The notes under the pieces: model-generated
What the model saw: only the letters and a program-made list of their open reading frames with translations
The model's database searches: none
Told to the model about the DNA's origin: nothing
Position numbers and translations under genes: made by a program
Shown: piece by piece, positions 36,361 through 49,255 of the stretch
Numbering within the stretch: position 1 is the stretch's first letter
Layout: each line of letters begins with the position of its first letter
DNA from: Viscum album
Taxonomy: Eukaryota > Streptophyta > Magnoliopsida > Santalales > Viscaceae
Direction of reading: 5' to 3'
Length of the DNA stretch: 64,000 bases
NCBI GenBank assembly: GCA_963277665.1
Contig: OY728121.1
Span: 1,654,452,062-1,654,516,061, forward strand

Positions 36361-39300
36361 CTTTCGCGCAATATAGTCCTTCATAAAAACCAATTCTTCA
36401 CACAAATAGTTTTTTTGTAGAACTCATTGATTCATAGAATTTTTTAATGAAAATTAGGGGGTTTTTTAACTTATTTAAAAAAATAGTGCTTATAGAATTC
36501 TTAGCATTTTTCTCTCAATAATATCCCTTATTCAAGACCCTCTAGTTCCACATTACTTTTCTTTAGGTATTGGTTATTTATTGGAAAATACTAACCCTTT
36601 ATGAAACTTTAAATATATACATTTATTTAGTTTCAACTTCTTATAACACTCACCAATATTTTTCAATTGCGCAACTCTATTTTTCATAACTCTAATTCTA
36701 CATGGAATAAATTTATCATAAACTTTTTCCAACTTAACCTTATTTGAAAATTATTAATTTTATAATTTTTTCTTGTATTTCCACATTAAATTCCACTTGT
36801 TTTATTTCTCATGATTTTTGTAAATTTCTATAATTTACTCTATTTTTTGTATAACCTTTTAACACTTATGCAACACCATAATTGCATGATATTTCTCCCT
36901 TCTCTATAAAATATTTTATAATATTTATTTCCATGAAATTCCACTAAAATTTTACAAAATATATTCATTTTCACCAAAATAATGTTTGGACTTAATCTTA
37001 TAAACATCCGAACTTACTCCGGAATTATGCACCTAAAATTTTGGAAAATAATATAAAATTCATCCTTTTTCAAAATAATACATTCATCTACCAAATAACT
37101 TCAATTTAACTAACCCATCATTCAATTTAGAATTTAAAAACATACCATTAAACTTTAACCACTATTTCCAATGAACTCCATTTCCAAAGGTCTACGTTAA
37201 AATATTTCTTCAGTTCAACTTCCAAAAATATTGGAAAAATAATCCCCATAATTTTCTAATCATCCTGGTTGATCTCCATCTACTCAAATTAACTTAAACT
37301 ACTATGAAACCAACTTCAATATATCTTATGATTTTATTATTTACTATAATTCATTCTTTTAGATTTCGGGCCTCTAAAGATTCATCTTCGGGATCTCTAA
37401 TGGCTTCCATAGAATTATATACATAAATTCACTACCTTCCAATCTTCTGATTAATTCAAAAACTTCTGAAATATCATAAAAATTAATTTATCATGAAAAT
37501 ATCCTAGTTTCCATGTATACCATATGAACACCATATTACTTGTTTTATTTCTAACTTTGTATTTTCTTCATTCTATATACCCAAATTCTCTAATAACCTC
37601 TGGAAAACTGCTAGTATTCATCTCTCTTAGACATTTTCTAAAACTAATTCCATATCCAATTCCATGTAATTATTTTTTATTCCATGTATTTTGAGATAGA
37701 ATATTTTTTCTCCTAAGAAATAATCTACCATATATTCAAGATAATTCCATAACCTTATGCATTATCTCACACAATTTCACCAACCACTTCTGGAAATCGT
37801 CCATTCTTAAAACTTAACAGCTTAATATCAAGGATTTCGGTAAGATCCCATCTTTTTTCAGATGAAATCCTCCTTATGTTTTTCATTAAACACCCCTTTG
37901 GGTTTTTATAAATCATTTAAACCTTGGAAATAGATCCCTTACACCTAGTTGGGTTAGTGGTTCAGAGCTGTTTAAAGGGAAAACAAGAGGGGAGATGAAT
38001 CCTAGCTAAATGAAACACTTCATTCCACTAATTTTCATTTAAAAATGTTAATAATTCATGGAAGACCCCATGAAATTCATTTAGGTAATGAATTATTTAT
38101 GGAAATGGGTTTTCTAGAAGACCCTATGAAATTTAGGACATGAATATTTGTGGTAATACCCCATGAATTTTCAAATCATTATGTTATATGTCATTCATGA
38201 TGTGAACTTGTTTTCAAGGGTTTTAAAGTAGACAAATCAAGTTTTTTAACATATGTATAAATCCAATGATTCACGATGTGAATTCCAAATTCAATTAATG
38301 AATAGGTAATTTCCAATAGTTTCCTAAAATTATCATGCACTGTGTTTCTCATATCACTCTCTCCCTTTTATCTTGAATTATAACCCTCTCTTAGTCAATT
38401 ATGGGATTTATCTTTAATCAAAAGGAATATTCTATTAGATATTTTTGTTTTAACCCTATAGATTAAATGTAGTCACCTCAGTTCTTCTTCTCCTCCCTAT
38501 AACATTAGTTTTTCCTTGGGGAGAACCCTATTTTAGGAATTCCAAAATTGGATCAAGGACTGATGTCTTGTGATAAAAAAATTCTTGGTCTTTATTGAAT
38601 AGAATAATGGAGGAACCCAGTTCTACCTTATTAATTGGGGAATTTCTTTGCCTTATCTACTTTGAAGACGGTGGTCTATAAAAAATAAATAATGTATATT
38701 AATTTTTTTATTATGTGCAATAATTGTGATCATGTTTGAATGTCATGCACATGAACTAACAAAATTTATAACCCAGTTCCTCAATGGAAACATATGCATA
38801 GGCCTCCCTCAGACCCTATTAGGTTAGTTTTCATTGATACTGGGACATGTGAACACTTTTGGTATGTTAAAACGTGTGAATCTAGGATGGTAATTGAATA
38901 GAATAAACCTAGATCTTCTTAATTGACTATGTTTTTTCTTAACACTGTGAATTGGTTTAGTTTGTGAATTGAGATTTTTCCTGACATGGTAATTGTGATG
39001 ATTATATTGAGGAAAATTTACATTCCTGAAAATAATTCTTTTGGAATTTAGTTAGAATTAGTATAAATTCATGATTAAATATGGATATGATGACATGTTT
39101 CGTGGTAATTATGCTTAATTGATAAGTGAAATGGAAATAGTTAAAATTATTTTAATAACAGGTAACTTGGTTTAAATTGATAATCACCTTGTATTTGGTT
39201 TTTAAGATGAATTTCGTAAATGGGGTAAATGGGATTATAATTGGATAATTGATTAATTTATAAATAATAATTATGATAAAATGTTGGACATTATGGAGTT

Positions 39301-39363
39301 TTGAATTATAAATAGCTTTATTGTTTTTTTTTATAAATCTGTGTTCACATAATGCTCGCATAT
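36361..39363. other. AT-rich region, C-rich then mixed, no genes recognised
   Basis: From about 36250 to 37900 the plus strand switches to C over G, suggesting a minus-oriented relic. At about 38055-38180 there are two to three diverged copies of a roughly 50-bp unit with ACCCcATGAAATT. No coding motif seen. Confidence 0.35.
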
Positions 39364-39617
39364 GAAATTATGAGTTGGACATAGAATTCCCCCTTATATG
39401 ACATTATATGTTTTTCATAGAATTCCTTCCTGGATGAAATTATAGGTTGGACAAATTTTTGCATCATTGATGAAATTATAGGTTGGGCATGGCCTTCCTT
39501 CATGGTTGAAATTATTTCTTGGTCATGGAATTTCTATATAGCTAAAAACTATTTGTTGGACTTGATGTTCCTTCCTGAATGAGATATCGGGTTGGACATT
39601 TCAATCCTTCTTGGATG
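39364..39617 (+). repeat. 36-bp minisatellite
   Basis: Seven diverged units starting near 39364, 39400, 39436, 39472, 39508, 39543 and 39581, with consensus GAAATTATaGGTTGGACATgg then ATTCCTTCCTGGAT. About 120 bp downstream is GGGTGTCACA (ending 39734), which looks like an LTR end. Like the arrays in the two better-preserved elements, it therefore probably sits in the 3' part of an LTR. Confidence 0.65.
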
Positions 39618-39734
39618 GGTAATTATTTTATACATGGATATAATATCTCTAGTTTTGTTGTATTAGTCCTTATAATATTTCTATATATGTATCTGGATTT
39701 TTCCTTAGAGTCGGTGTTGTGTTTGGGTGTCACA

Positions 39735-40136
39735 GGACCCTCGAATTAATATATTAAAAATATTAATATATATTAAAGCTATCACATGAATATTTTGAGC
39801 ATAACTAGTTTTTCTATTGATTAGGACCTTGGATGGGAAATCTGTTCCCATGGTTGATTCTGGAATGTGGGTTTTACCCTAGGAAATACATAGAGTTAGT
39901 TAGTGACAGGTTTCTGATTGAGTATGATCGTTAGAGGGTTCATTAAATAAATTAGTTGATTAGTTTATTTTATTTATTTTATTTATTTAATAAAATAAAA
40001 ATACACTCTAGGTGTAAATGTTTATATAAAATTTTTAGGTTTATCCACATAACCTTCAGATATTATAGAGGAGTAGGGAGCATTATTTATTATTGTTGGA
40101 AAATAAGGAATGTGGATCGATGGTAATGATCGAGGA
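39735..40136 (+). repeat. LTR (U3) fragment related to the gag-only element
   Basis: The motif GGAATGTGGGTTTTACCCTA (39871 on) and the following bases match the minus-strand LTR of the gag-only element near 22970 (27 of 31 positions), and an AT-rich ATTAAATAAATTAGTTGATT tract follows at the same distance as AATTAATTAATT there. Plus orientation. It ends where family A LTR-R1 begins, so it may be the target that LTR-R1 entered. Confidence 0.5.
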
Positions 40137-41962
40137 TGAAACACCCTAAAATTATAAAAGGATAACATCTTATTTAGTAGAATATGTGACATGAAACATT
40201 GATTTTATCTTTTTTTATAGAAAACACTAAGTTTATCTTTCATTAAAATCAATAATGAGTTTCTTCGAAATCTTTCTCTACATGTAAATCTAAGTTTTAC
40301 CGAACAATAATATATTATTAAGAGTATTATTTACTATAAAAGTTATTGTATAGCCATTATAATAAAGATTATTAATAGGATTAACTAAAATATGAAAATA
40401 TATATTTTACACATGTTTATTATATATATTTATTAGTAATAAAATAAAAATCATTTAAAATAAAAATAAATGTTTTCTGAAAAACTGTATTTTTCTAAAA
40501 GAAGGATTAGTCGCACTTTCCACACATAATTTGAAATTAATTTTTACCAATTTTAGAAATTTTATTTGAAATAATAAACTAAATATTTGAAATAGGGATT
40601 CCAAAATTATATTAGGGTTAATTTTTAGTATTTTTCTAAAAAGTTTCATTTTTTTTGAAGAATAGTGAAAAATACTGAAATTTAATTGAAAACTGCATTT
40701 CCCTTTAAATAATATATATTGTAAAATTATATTTTTAATTGTTTTTAAAGTAAAATTATTTAAATTTTATATCTATTATTCTAATTTATGTCATTAGGAT
40801 CACTTTCATATTGAATTTTAATATAAAAATATTTCAAACTTTTGAACATTTTCACTTTAAAAAACCCACTTTCGCATCACGTCTGCAGGATTAATTTTAA
40901 ATTAAATTATACATATTCTATGAGTTAAATTTTTAAAAATGGATTCCATATTTTTAGTAATTATAATTTATATTATCTAATGTGGTCAAATTAATTTTTT
41001 ACATTATTATTACTAAAAACAGTTAAAATTAATTACAATTATTAAGGATAAAACATGGTTTTGCGCACTACATGCATTTGTATTGAAATAAATTTTCACA
41101 CACATTTTATTTTTATTTAATAAATTGTATTTAATATTTATAATCAATATTTCTAAATTATATAATAATAATAATATTAATTTTATTCTTAAAGTATAAA
41201 TTACCTAGGTAAATAAAAAGATACAATTTACCATGGTAAAAAATAAAAGGGTAAAATTTAGTAAACTTAATGACTAAGGAAAAACATAATAAAAATGTGT
41301 TTCTTTTTTTTATGTTTATATTGACCAAATATATTTTATATGTGTCATTCATGATAATGCAAATATTATGATGTGATGGGTGGGATCGAAATTATATAGC
41401 TCTCCAATGCATTGGGTAATGTGATGTATCTCATGAGATTATATGTATTATGTGTAAAATGATGCTAGATTCATTCAATATGATGATGTTATGATTGTGA
41501 AAATATTTTATGTGTGAACATGATGCTATATTTGTTCACAACTATGTGTGTTATTTCACTACTAAGACATGATGCTTCATTTTTATGCATTCCCACATTC
41601 CATTCCATTATCACATGTTACATTCATGATGTTGATGTTTATCCTATGACTATGATATGATAATAATTATTATGATCACCCATGTTATATTGATTCAGGT
41701 TCTCTATTCATCTTCTTACTAGATTTTATTATACTCCTTTCTTTGATGTATATTCTCATGTGATTACATGTACTAAAGAGAAGGTGCGTTTTAAAATGAC
41801 AAAGAAAAATAATTTAAATAAGTGTTTATGTTTTATTATATAAAATTTTTGTATAAGACTAATTTTTCCAAGACACCAAACCTTTGGATACTATATTTTT
41901 AATGCTATTATTATTTTTATCTTTAAAATGGTGTAATAGTCATGTAAGAAAATGTAGGGTCA
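40137..41962 (+). repeat. LTR-R1 of family A (internally deleted)
   Basis: Starts TGAAACACCCTAAAATT and ends AGGGTCA. The first 1.2 kb matches the LTR beginning at 62728 (for example TTTTACCGAACAA at 40295 and 62887; CCTAGGTAAATAAA at 41202 and 63781). The last 600 bp (41340-41962) matches 60115-60738 and, inverted, 600-1205. About 1 kb of the middle, present in the other copies, is missing near 41330. Confidence 0.75.
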
Positions 41963-41969
41963 CTATAGT

Positions 41970-41981
41970 TGGAATCAGAGC
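41970..41981 (+). promoter_or_regulatory. Primer-binding site of copy R1
   Basis: TGGAATCAGAGC, 11 of 12 matches to the initiator tRNA-Met complement, 7 nt after the LTR end. Confidence 0.85.
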
Positions 41982-42206
41982 ATGGTTTAGTTAATTTGGG
42001 AATTATGATTAGAAAAAAAAAGTGAAAACCATATGTTTAAGCCTATGTAAAGGTAAAAAATGTTATAATAATCTTTTTAGAAAATGAAAAATATAGGGAT
42101 CCCATATAATTTGGATATAGTGTTAATTGAAAAAAATAATAAATTATTCATACTTTTTTACTTACATTTTTTCAAGATTTTTCTATTTTAAAAAATAGTT
42201 GTAACA

Positions 42207-43260
42207 ATGAAAAGCTAGGCCAAAACCCCATATAAGGGACAATACAATTATTGCCTAAATGACATCCCCAAGGCCATGGGATGTGGAGTTCAAAACTACA
42301 TTATAATTCTCACCCAATTGTCTCATGCTATGAATAATAACCTGAACCATGTGTAATGTATGCCTTCACCGAAAAAGGATAAACTATCCATAAATGATTA
42401 TATTCAAAAATGATCATCAACATTTAGTAGAACTTATCATCTACTTTTCATGTAATAGTGGGTTAAATCAATGGAGAAGATCATTTTTGTGATCCATTGT
42501 TCTGAGAAAGAGAAGGTGACTTTCTTCATCTATAGTTTAGATATAGAAGCTAATATATGGTGGGAATTTATTAAGAACACTAATTTAGAGGACGGAATAT
42601 AATATTTGGATTGGGAAGATTTTATAAAAATACTTCTTACCAATTATTTCACATGGAATCCTCAAAAAAATGTGGAAATATGATTCATAGATCTGAAGAA
42701 AAATGATGTTGAATCTATCATGGATTATGAGAAACAATTCACAAGTATTTCAAGATACTTCTAGGGTTTTGTTATTAAAAATTATAGAAAAATATATATA
42801 TTATTTATTTTTTTTAAACCACACTATAAAAAGGGATCTTACTATTGGGGGTATTGGGAGTTATGAAGAAGTGGTTTGATGTACTCTCAAAGTAGATACG
42901 GAGTTCATATAATGGTCTCATGGTTATGGAGACAAAAAGAGAAGACTGGAGTTTTAAAATGGTGGGAAAAATGAAAAAGGATCAAAGAGGATCCAACTAA
43001 AAAAATGTTAAAAAATGTGGGAGGAAATATAATGGTAATTTTCTAAAAAGGATGGACAAATACTTCATGTACGCGAGAGAACTCCACCAAGCTCATGAAT
43101 GTCAAAGAGACATGAATAATCTAGACAACGTGATGGAGGAAAGGAAGGTTCCTCCTAATATACCTCCCCTAGTTCAATGCTTCAACTATAGGGATCAATG
43201 TAACTTTGTAATATAGTGTACTAAACCATGGGTCCTTGATGGTGATCAGTTTCAGCGTCC
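42207..43260 (+). pseudogene. gag, copy R1
   Basis: ATG at 42207, then MKS, a TAG and AKTPYKGQYNY, matching the left-hand Gag. The core domain includes EKEKVTFFIYSLDIEANIWW and DVESIMDYEKQFTSISRYF (about 42500-42770), the Gag signature that ends in the family ..F..LSRY. The zinc knuckle at 43178-43219 reads CFNYRDQCNFVI then TAG, C: the family CFNCRDQGHF..C with the second Cys changed to Tyr, Gly to Cys and His to Asn. Non-functional. Confidence 0.75.
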
Positions 43261-43359
43261 ACCAAAGCCAAAGGATCAAGGGAAATTATATTCAATCACT
43301 ATTATTAAAGTAGAGAATAAAAAACCATACAAGCTACACTTCATATTCACTCAATAATG

Positions 43360-44640
43360 GAAAAAAAGACTTATTTGATTTTGGTTCTATGAATTCCTTT
43401 ATATCCTATGAGTTTTATAGAACTATTGAATTGAAGCCCTAAAACTATGAAGTAGATATATCTGTAAAAACACCAAATGGAATGATCATTGTAACCCAAG
43501 TGTTAGACTCTTATCGTATTGGTGTATGTGGGAATAATCTTCCATAAAATCATGTAATACTTACCTAGGTGTAATTTGATGCTATACTAGTCTCGGATTA
43601 TCTTTACTTATATATATCACACACCTACTATTGGAAAAATGAAATCTCTTTTTATATCCTACACCACCCAATTCTTCTATAAAAATTCAAGTAATATCAT
43701 GAGTCTCTTTTGGAAAACCCATCAAGAGTGTTGGTGTTAATTCCCTATGGAGAAGAATAACTTTCTAAAATGGTTGGTTCAAAGGAAGATATAAAATTGG
43801 AGGAAATCCCCATTGTTATGGAATAAACTGATGTATTTTATAAAGAGTTACCTAGACTTCCCCCATATCATGAGCAATATTTCTCAATATAGATCCTAAC
43901 TGGAGCTACATATATCTAAAAATTCTAGTATAGTATGGCTCAAATCGAACTCGAGGAGTTAAATAAGTGGCTACAAGAGAATTTTGAAAAAGGGTTCATA
44001 CAACCTAGTTCATCACCTTGGGGTGTTCTAGTTATCCTTGTGAATAAAAATGATAGATCAATGTGTTTGTTTATCAAATATTGAGAGCTCCACAAGATCA
44101 CCATAAAGAATAAGTATCCTCTAACAAGGATTTATGACTTGTTTGACCAACTGTGAGGATCTCAGTACTTCCCAAAGGTGGATCTTTATTCTGAATATCA
44201 TCAACTGAAGTTGAATAAGGAAGATATTTATAAGACTTATTTCTATACAAGGTATGGGAATAATGAGTTCATAGTGATGCCCTTCAGACTTACTAATTCC
44301 CCTATAATCTTCATGGATTTTATGAATAGAGTATTTAAAGACTACCTCAAAGAATTTTTTGTTGTATTTATCAAATATATTCTCATTTACTCCAAGATCA
44401 AGGAGGAACATAAAGATTTTATAAGTATTGTGCTAGTGAAATTAAGGAAGGAGAAATGTATCTTAATTTCAAAAAGTGTGAATTTTGGATGTATAAAGTC
44501 TCATTCTTAGGGAACGTGATAATATGTGTGGGAATTTATATGGACTCTTAAAAGACAATGGAAATTGATAAATGGAATAGACCCACTAGTTTCACTGGAA
44601 TTCATAGATTTTTGGAATAGCTGGATACTACCAGAGTTTT
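43360..44640 (+). pseudogene. Aspartic protease and reverse transcriptase, copy R1
   Basis: Protease: LFDFGSMNSFIS at 43371 on stands for LFDSGATHSFIS (active-site Ser changed), then VDISVKTPNGMIIVTQVL. RT from about 43930: GFIQPSSSPWGVLVILVNKND, NKYPLTRIYDLFDQL, FPKVDLYSEYHQLKL, NNEFIVMPFRLTNSP and VVFIKYILIYS, where both catalytic Asp residues of FIDDIL are replaced (Lys, Tyr). 44178-44510 is the longest open part. Dead enzyme, identity certain. Confidence 0.85.
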
Positions 44641-45180
44641 GTGAGAAATTTCTCACTATTGTCTAGCCTGGTAACTAATTTAACACAAATAGGGGTAATG
44701 TTGTTCTGGAAATATGAATATGATCAAATATTAAAGGTGATCAAGAAGAGGAAAATCACAATGCCTATACTAAAACTCCCAATAAGTGGAGAAGGTTTTG
44801 TAATATACAGTGATGCTTCAAATAAAGGCTTGGGTTGTGTACTCATTCAGTATGATAAGTTGATATCCTATGCCTCATGAATGTTAAATATCCATGAGAA
44901 TAACTACCCAACACGTGATCTAGAGTTATTATCTCTAATCATTGCTTTTAAGATTTTGAAACACTATCTCTATAGTGAAAAGTGCAATATATATACCGAT
45001 CACAAGAGTCTAAAGTATATATTCATACAAAATTAGCTCAACATGAATTAATGAATATGGTTAAAGATAATCAAGGACTATGATTTCTCTATTAACTATC
45101 ATCAGGTATGGTTTATAAGGTAGCTGATTCTCTTAGAAAAAAAGAACATTTAACTTTATCTATGATGCGGATTGGGAAAT
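44641..45180 (+). pseudogene. RNase H, copy R1
   Basis: FVIYSDASNKGLGCVLIQ, then LISYAS and a TGA, NYPTRDLELLSLIIAFKILKH, and YTDHKSLKYIF; all are typical of Ty3/Gypsy RNase H, with the DAS and TDHKSL aspartates retained. The open part is 44641-44880; further stops follow after 45030. Confidence 0.85.
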
Positions 45181-45289
45181 AACCCATCTTTATTGATATA
45201 AAAATGATAGATATCTGAATCATAACTGTAGGGAATGCATCCTACATTTCCCAAATTATTGTCCAATCATCTATCTAAGAGAACATCAA

Positions 45290-46163
45290 GGAGTTACAAA
45301 GGGATGATCCGGAGTTACAAAAGAAGGTGAATGCAGTAAATGAAGGAAAGATACATGGATTACACAATGATGATGATGGTGTGATTTAGTTTGGAATGAG
45401 ACTATATATTCCTTCATCACCTTATATAAAGAATGATCTATTAGATAATTCACATAAATCACCATTCTCTATACATCATGGATGTACCAAGACGTACTGT
45501 GATCTTTGAGAAAACTTCCTGTGGGACAACATGAAGAAGGAGATTGCAGATTATATCACAAGATTTTCGATATGTCGGTAAGTTAAAGTATAGTGATTGA
45601 AGTCCAAGGTGATGACGCAACCATTTCCAATACCCACGTGGAATGGGAGAGTGTCACTATATACTTTTTACCTATTCTATTGAATAAATCCAATGGAAAT
45701 AATGTGATATGGGTTATGGTGGATCAACACACCAAGACTGCCTACTCTATCGTTATTCAGGAAGATTTATTTCTTGAAAAACTTACCATTATATATATGA
45801 ATAAAGTTGTAAGGTTTCATGGGGTTCCACTTTTGATCTTATATGATCATGATCTAAGGATCATGTCTAAATTATGGATAATTATTTAACATGATTTGAG
45901 TAATAAATTGAATTTCAGCATGCCCTATTACCCTCAAACTAATAGAAATTCTAAATAGACTATTCATATGCTCGATGAAATTCTAAGATCATACTCAATA
46001 GAATTAAAAGGAGTATGGGAAATGTATCTCTTATTATTTGAGTTATAATATAATAATTTCTTCCACTTGAGTATTCAAATGGCTCTATATGAAGATCTAT
46101 ATGGGAAGCGATGTAGAAATCCAACCTATTAGGATGAAGTAGGATAATGAAATCTACTTGCAC
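45290..46163 (+). pseudogene. Integrase core, copy R1
   Basis: Starts with the decayed zinc-binding block near 45460 (HHGCTKTYCDL), then NGNNVIWVMVDQHTKTAYS and VVRFHGVPLLILYDHDLRI. The catalytic triad: the first Asp (family MDF) is Tyr in TIYFLP, the second Asp survives in YDHD, and the Glu of family GQSE is Lys in RNSK near 45950. One in-frame TAG follows directly. Inactive. Confidence 0.8.
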
Positions 46164-46171
46164 CTGATCTT

Positions 46172-46735
46172 ATGAATGATATTATAGATAAGGTTCAAAC
46201 CATCCAACAATATATAAAAAATTCTCAGAATCAGAAAAATAGCTATGCTAATAGTTGTTTAATGGACTTGGAGTTTCATATTAGTGACAAAGTTTTCCTT
46301 CAAATATCTGCATGGAAGAGATTCATACAAAGGAAAGGGAATATTAAACCAAGGAAAATTATCCCCTTCAAGATCCTTGATTTCATAGGAGAAGTGGCCT
46401 ATTGGCTTGAAATTCCCCCAAGTATGGATCAAGTTCATGTCATTTTCCTTGTATCACTCTTAAGGAAGTACATACCTAGTCCCTCACATGTACTGAATCC
46501 AAATGTGGAACAACTGGAGAATAAACTCTCATATTAATAAAATCGAGTGATGATATTAGACCGTAGAGACATATTTCTATGAAATAAGATAGATCACCTT
46601 TTCAAACTGTTTTGAAGGAACCATAAGTATGAATAAGCGACATGGGAACCAAAGGAAACAATAAAACATAAGTACCCTCATCAATTCTCAACAGAGAATA
46701 CGAGTTGAAATTCCATGGAAAAAAATTTTAAATGG
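46172..46735 (+). pseudogene. Integrase C-terminus (GPY/F) and chromodomain, copy R1
   Basis: An open run of 121 codons (46172-46537) holds FHISDKVFLQISAWKR, the altered GPF block IIPFKILDFIGEVAYWLEI, and VIFLVSLLRKYIPSPSHVL. After a stop, the chromodomain reads NRVMILDRRDIFL, FKLF, RNHKYE and ATWEPKETIKHKYPHQF (to about 46735). It is the best preserved copy of this domain in family A and supports chromovirus assignment. Confidence 0.85.
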
Positions 46736-46743
46736 GGGAAGAA
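46733..46743 (+). promoter_or_regulatory. Polypurine tract of copy R1
   Basis: TGGGGGAAGAA directly before the LTR start TGTAACAAAAAAGGG at 46744. Confidence 0.8.
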
Positions 46744-48419
46744 TGTAACAAAAAAGGGTTTATAAATGTTATTATTCTCTATAAATAAAAGAGTGTTAAA
46801 ATATACTATTTAGTATTATACACATAAAGAAACCCAAAATAATTTATTTTACTAATAAATATGTTACATTAATCAGAAAAGAAACCAATTAAAATTAAAA
46901 ACATTAAAAATGGTAAAAATATTTAATAGAAAATATAAAATGGGAAAATATGGATTATCCCAATATATTAGAATCATTTCCCCTAATTCCAACACTATAG
47001 AAAAAAACATAATATTAATAAACCAAGAAACATTATAAAAAATGGAAATATAGAACCTTGAGAGAAATTGAGTTTGATAATGAATGAATGAATGTATAAG
47101 TATTTATAGGAGTTAATGTGGCCATTTTTATAGTAATGTGACCATTCAAATAGTAATCTAGCTATAAATAATAGTAAACCAATCATTGGGAATAGTAACA
47201 TAACTCTTAGAATAGTAATTTTACCCAAAAATAATAAATTGTGATATAAATATTATTTATCAAGATCAATTTTTGTAAATATAAATTTTTTATTTCCAAA
47301 AAATAAATATCATTATTAAAAAACTTAAATAAAATATAAGAACATTTTTTTAATAAACTATATTTTAAAGTATTTTATAAAAATAATTATTTTTATATTA
47401 AAAATTAAAATTACCTATTTTATAAATTTATTTAATTAAAAAAAAATATCATTTTTTAAATCATCACATTTTAATTTTCCAAGGGTTATTTTTTAGTAAT
47501 TTAATGAAATACCTCAATTTTTAGGTGAATAGTAAAAATACAGTTTTTCACATAACTGTTGTATCATAAATTACATCATTCATGATGTAATAATGATCTA
47601 ATCCATTCAAGAACTTTTTATTAGGAAATGATATATTTAATATAATAATTTATTCATTAAAATATAATAAACTTAATTTCCAAACCTAAAATTCACTTTC
47701 CAAAACATAAAGTCAAAAGGGGTTCCTTAAAATAACAATTTCACTTTTTTCCACTTTACTTTTTAATAAACTAATTAATTCTAATTATAAATGGGATTTA
47801 AAGTCTAAAACCATTATATTATATTGATATATGAATTATAATTTCAAAAATTCACTATTATAAGTTTTACATTTGATATAATATTTTATTCAATATTTTA
47901 TTCTAAAAATACCCCTTTCATTAAGGGTAAATAACCCCTCTCCCTTCCCATAGAAAACCACTCCTCCCACCCATTCCAAAATCCCAATATCTATCCAAAT
48001 CCTCCCTCAAACCCCCCTTAGAATAATTAGGGACATTTTGGATCAATCCAACTCCAATCACTAAGGGAGTTACAGTTTCATACAAGAGAAGCAACACCAA
48101 GGGGGGAGTAAGTCTCTATTAACTCTTCCCTCTTTTCTTATTCTCTTTATTCTTTTTCCCAATTATATTCAAATAAATATACTATAAAATTAATTATGAA
48201 TTAAGTTAAAATTATATTATTGATTTTAACCTACTTTAATTATCATATTTATGACAAATATAAATATCATACTTCCCTTTCCTGCTCTTTTGACAACATC
48301 CCATTAACGGTCAGTTAACCACATACAGAGATATTTCTAAGATAATTCATATAACCACCTTTATGGATGGGTATAATTAATTATATATAATATATAAAAA
48401 ATTAATTACATGGATTATA
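46744..48419 (+). repeat. LTR-R2 of family A, first part (interrupted)
   Basis: U3 side of an LTR that continues at 59478-60738 after the 48-59 kb element. It contains blocks seen inverted in the left LTRs: 47090-47210 matches 11160-11260, and 47487-47600 matches 10615-10760. A degenerate TATA region with CCACTCCTCCC is near 47960. Joined length about 2.94 kb. Confidence 0.75.
48415..48419. repeat. Target-site duplication TTATA (left)
   Basis: TTATA directly before TGTAATACC at 48420, repeated exactly at 59473-59477 after TTGTGACA. Confidence 0.88.
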
Positions 48420-49253
48420 TGTAATACCATGGAATTCCAGGAATTTTTTTTGAAAATTAAAAGGGATTATTTCGAGACCAGGCTCTAAGACAGAACATAA
48501 TTCTGATTCCCAAAGTAATCAAAATTTATTTTTGAATTATTTTTCACGTTCATTAAATAGATGTGTGAGCGGGTTTTATAACTTTTAAATCGGTGTCTGG
48601 ATAAAAAATATGGGGGTACTTTTGAACTGAGAGTATCAGGATTTTATCTAGAAAGGGCCTAACATTGGCTGGCACTGGACAAGAGTAGAAAGTAGTTTTT
48701 GGTTATAAATAAAGTAATTAATTAACGATTATTTTATTTTCAAATCCATATAACTCCTAAACAGTAACTCATATTGAAAATCTAAGAGTACCATTGAGGT
48801 TGTGAGGGTGTGATTCCCTTAGTCGGAGCCTAACCTCGACCAGCGTGGGTCAAGGGTGAAAGTTAATTTTCAGACTTTTTGGAAGAAAAGTAAAATTACT
48901 AAAAAAGTTATTTTATTTGTTTTCTTCATTGTTAAGCAGTGGCATGTCATCACTGTGATGCAGTGAAAATGAAATTCTTAATCATATTAATAAATATCAT
49001 TAATCAACCTCATCAATGATTTAGCATAATAGAAACATTGACTCGTTTTTTTCAATTAATAGCCTAAAAAGGAAATGCAGGATTGTTGGCACAATCCTGA
49101 ATTGATCCAAGGCTTTGGTGGGTGGGGAAGACAAATGATGAATTCACTTTCTTCCACCCTTCGAAGAATTGATAGTGATCGTGGTATATGGATCAAGAAT
49201 GAAAAATGGAGGCGTGTGATCTCGTTCTTCCTCGGCCAAAGATTCTATCCCAG

Positions 49254-49255
49254 GT
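49254..49255 (+). other. Candidate 5' splice site in LTR leader
   Basis: TATCCCAG/GTAGGGGTTTAATTC. In the 3' LTR the GT has become AT (57233-57234), as expected for a site no longer selected there. It would pair with the acceptor-like ATGTGTATAG/GTTTAAAGG ending at 51420 (intron about 2.17 kb; the 3' LTR keeps CAG at 59347-59349). Inference. Confidence 0.4.

Larger units (their letters stand above)
40137..46743 (+). mobile_element. Ty3/Gypsy chromovirus, family A, copy R1: 5' LTR and interior
   Basis: Plus-strand copy of the family seen inverted at 1-11383: LTR-R1 (40137-41962), PBS (41970-41981), gag, protease, RT, RNase H, integrase, chromodomain and polypurine tract (to 46743), then LTR-R2 (46744-48419 continued at 59478-60738). 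All domains are present in the standard order. The 5' LTR has a different U3 from the following LTR, so the unit is probably a recombinant and not one simple insertion. Confidence 0.8.

Noticed and set aside
44121..44411. 96-codon minus-strand ORF
   Set aside because: Antisense shadow of the RT pseudogene on the plus strand.
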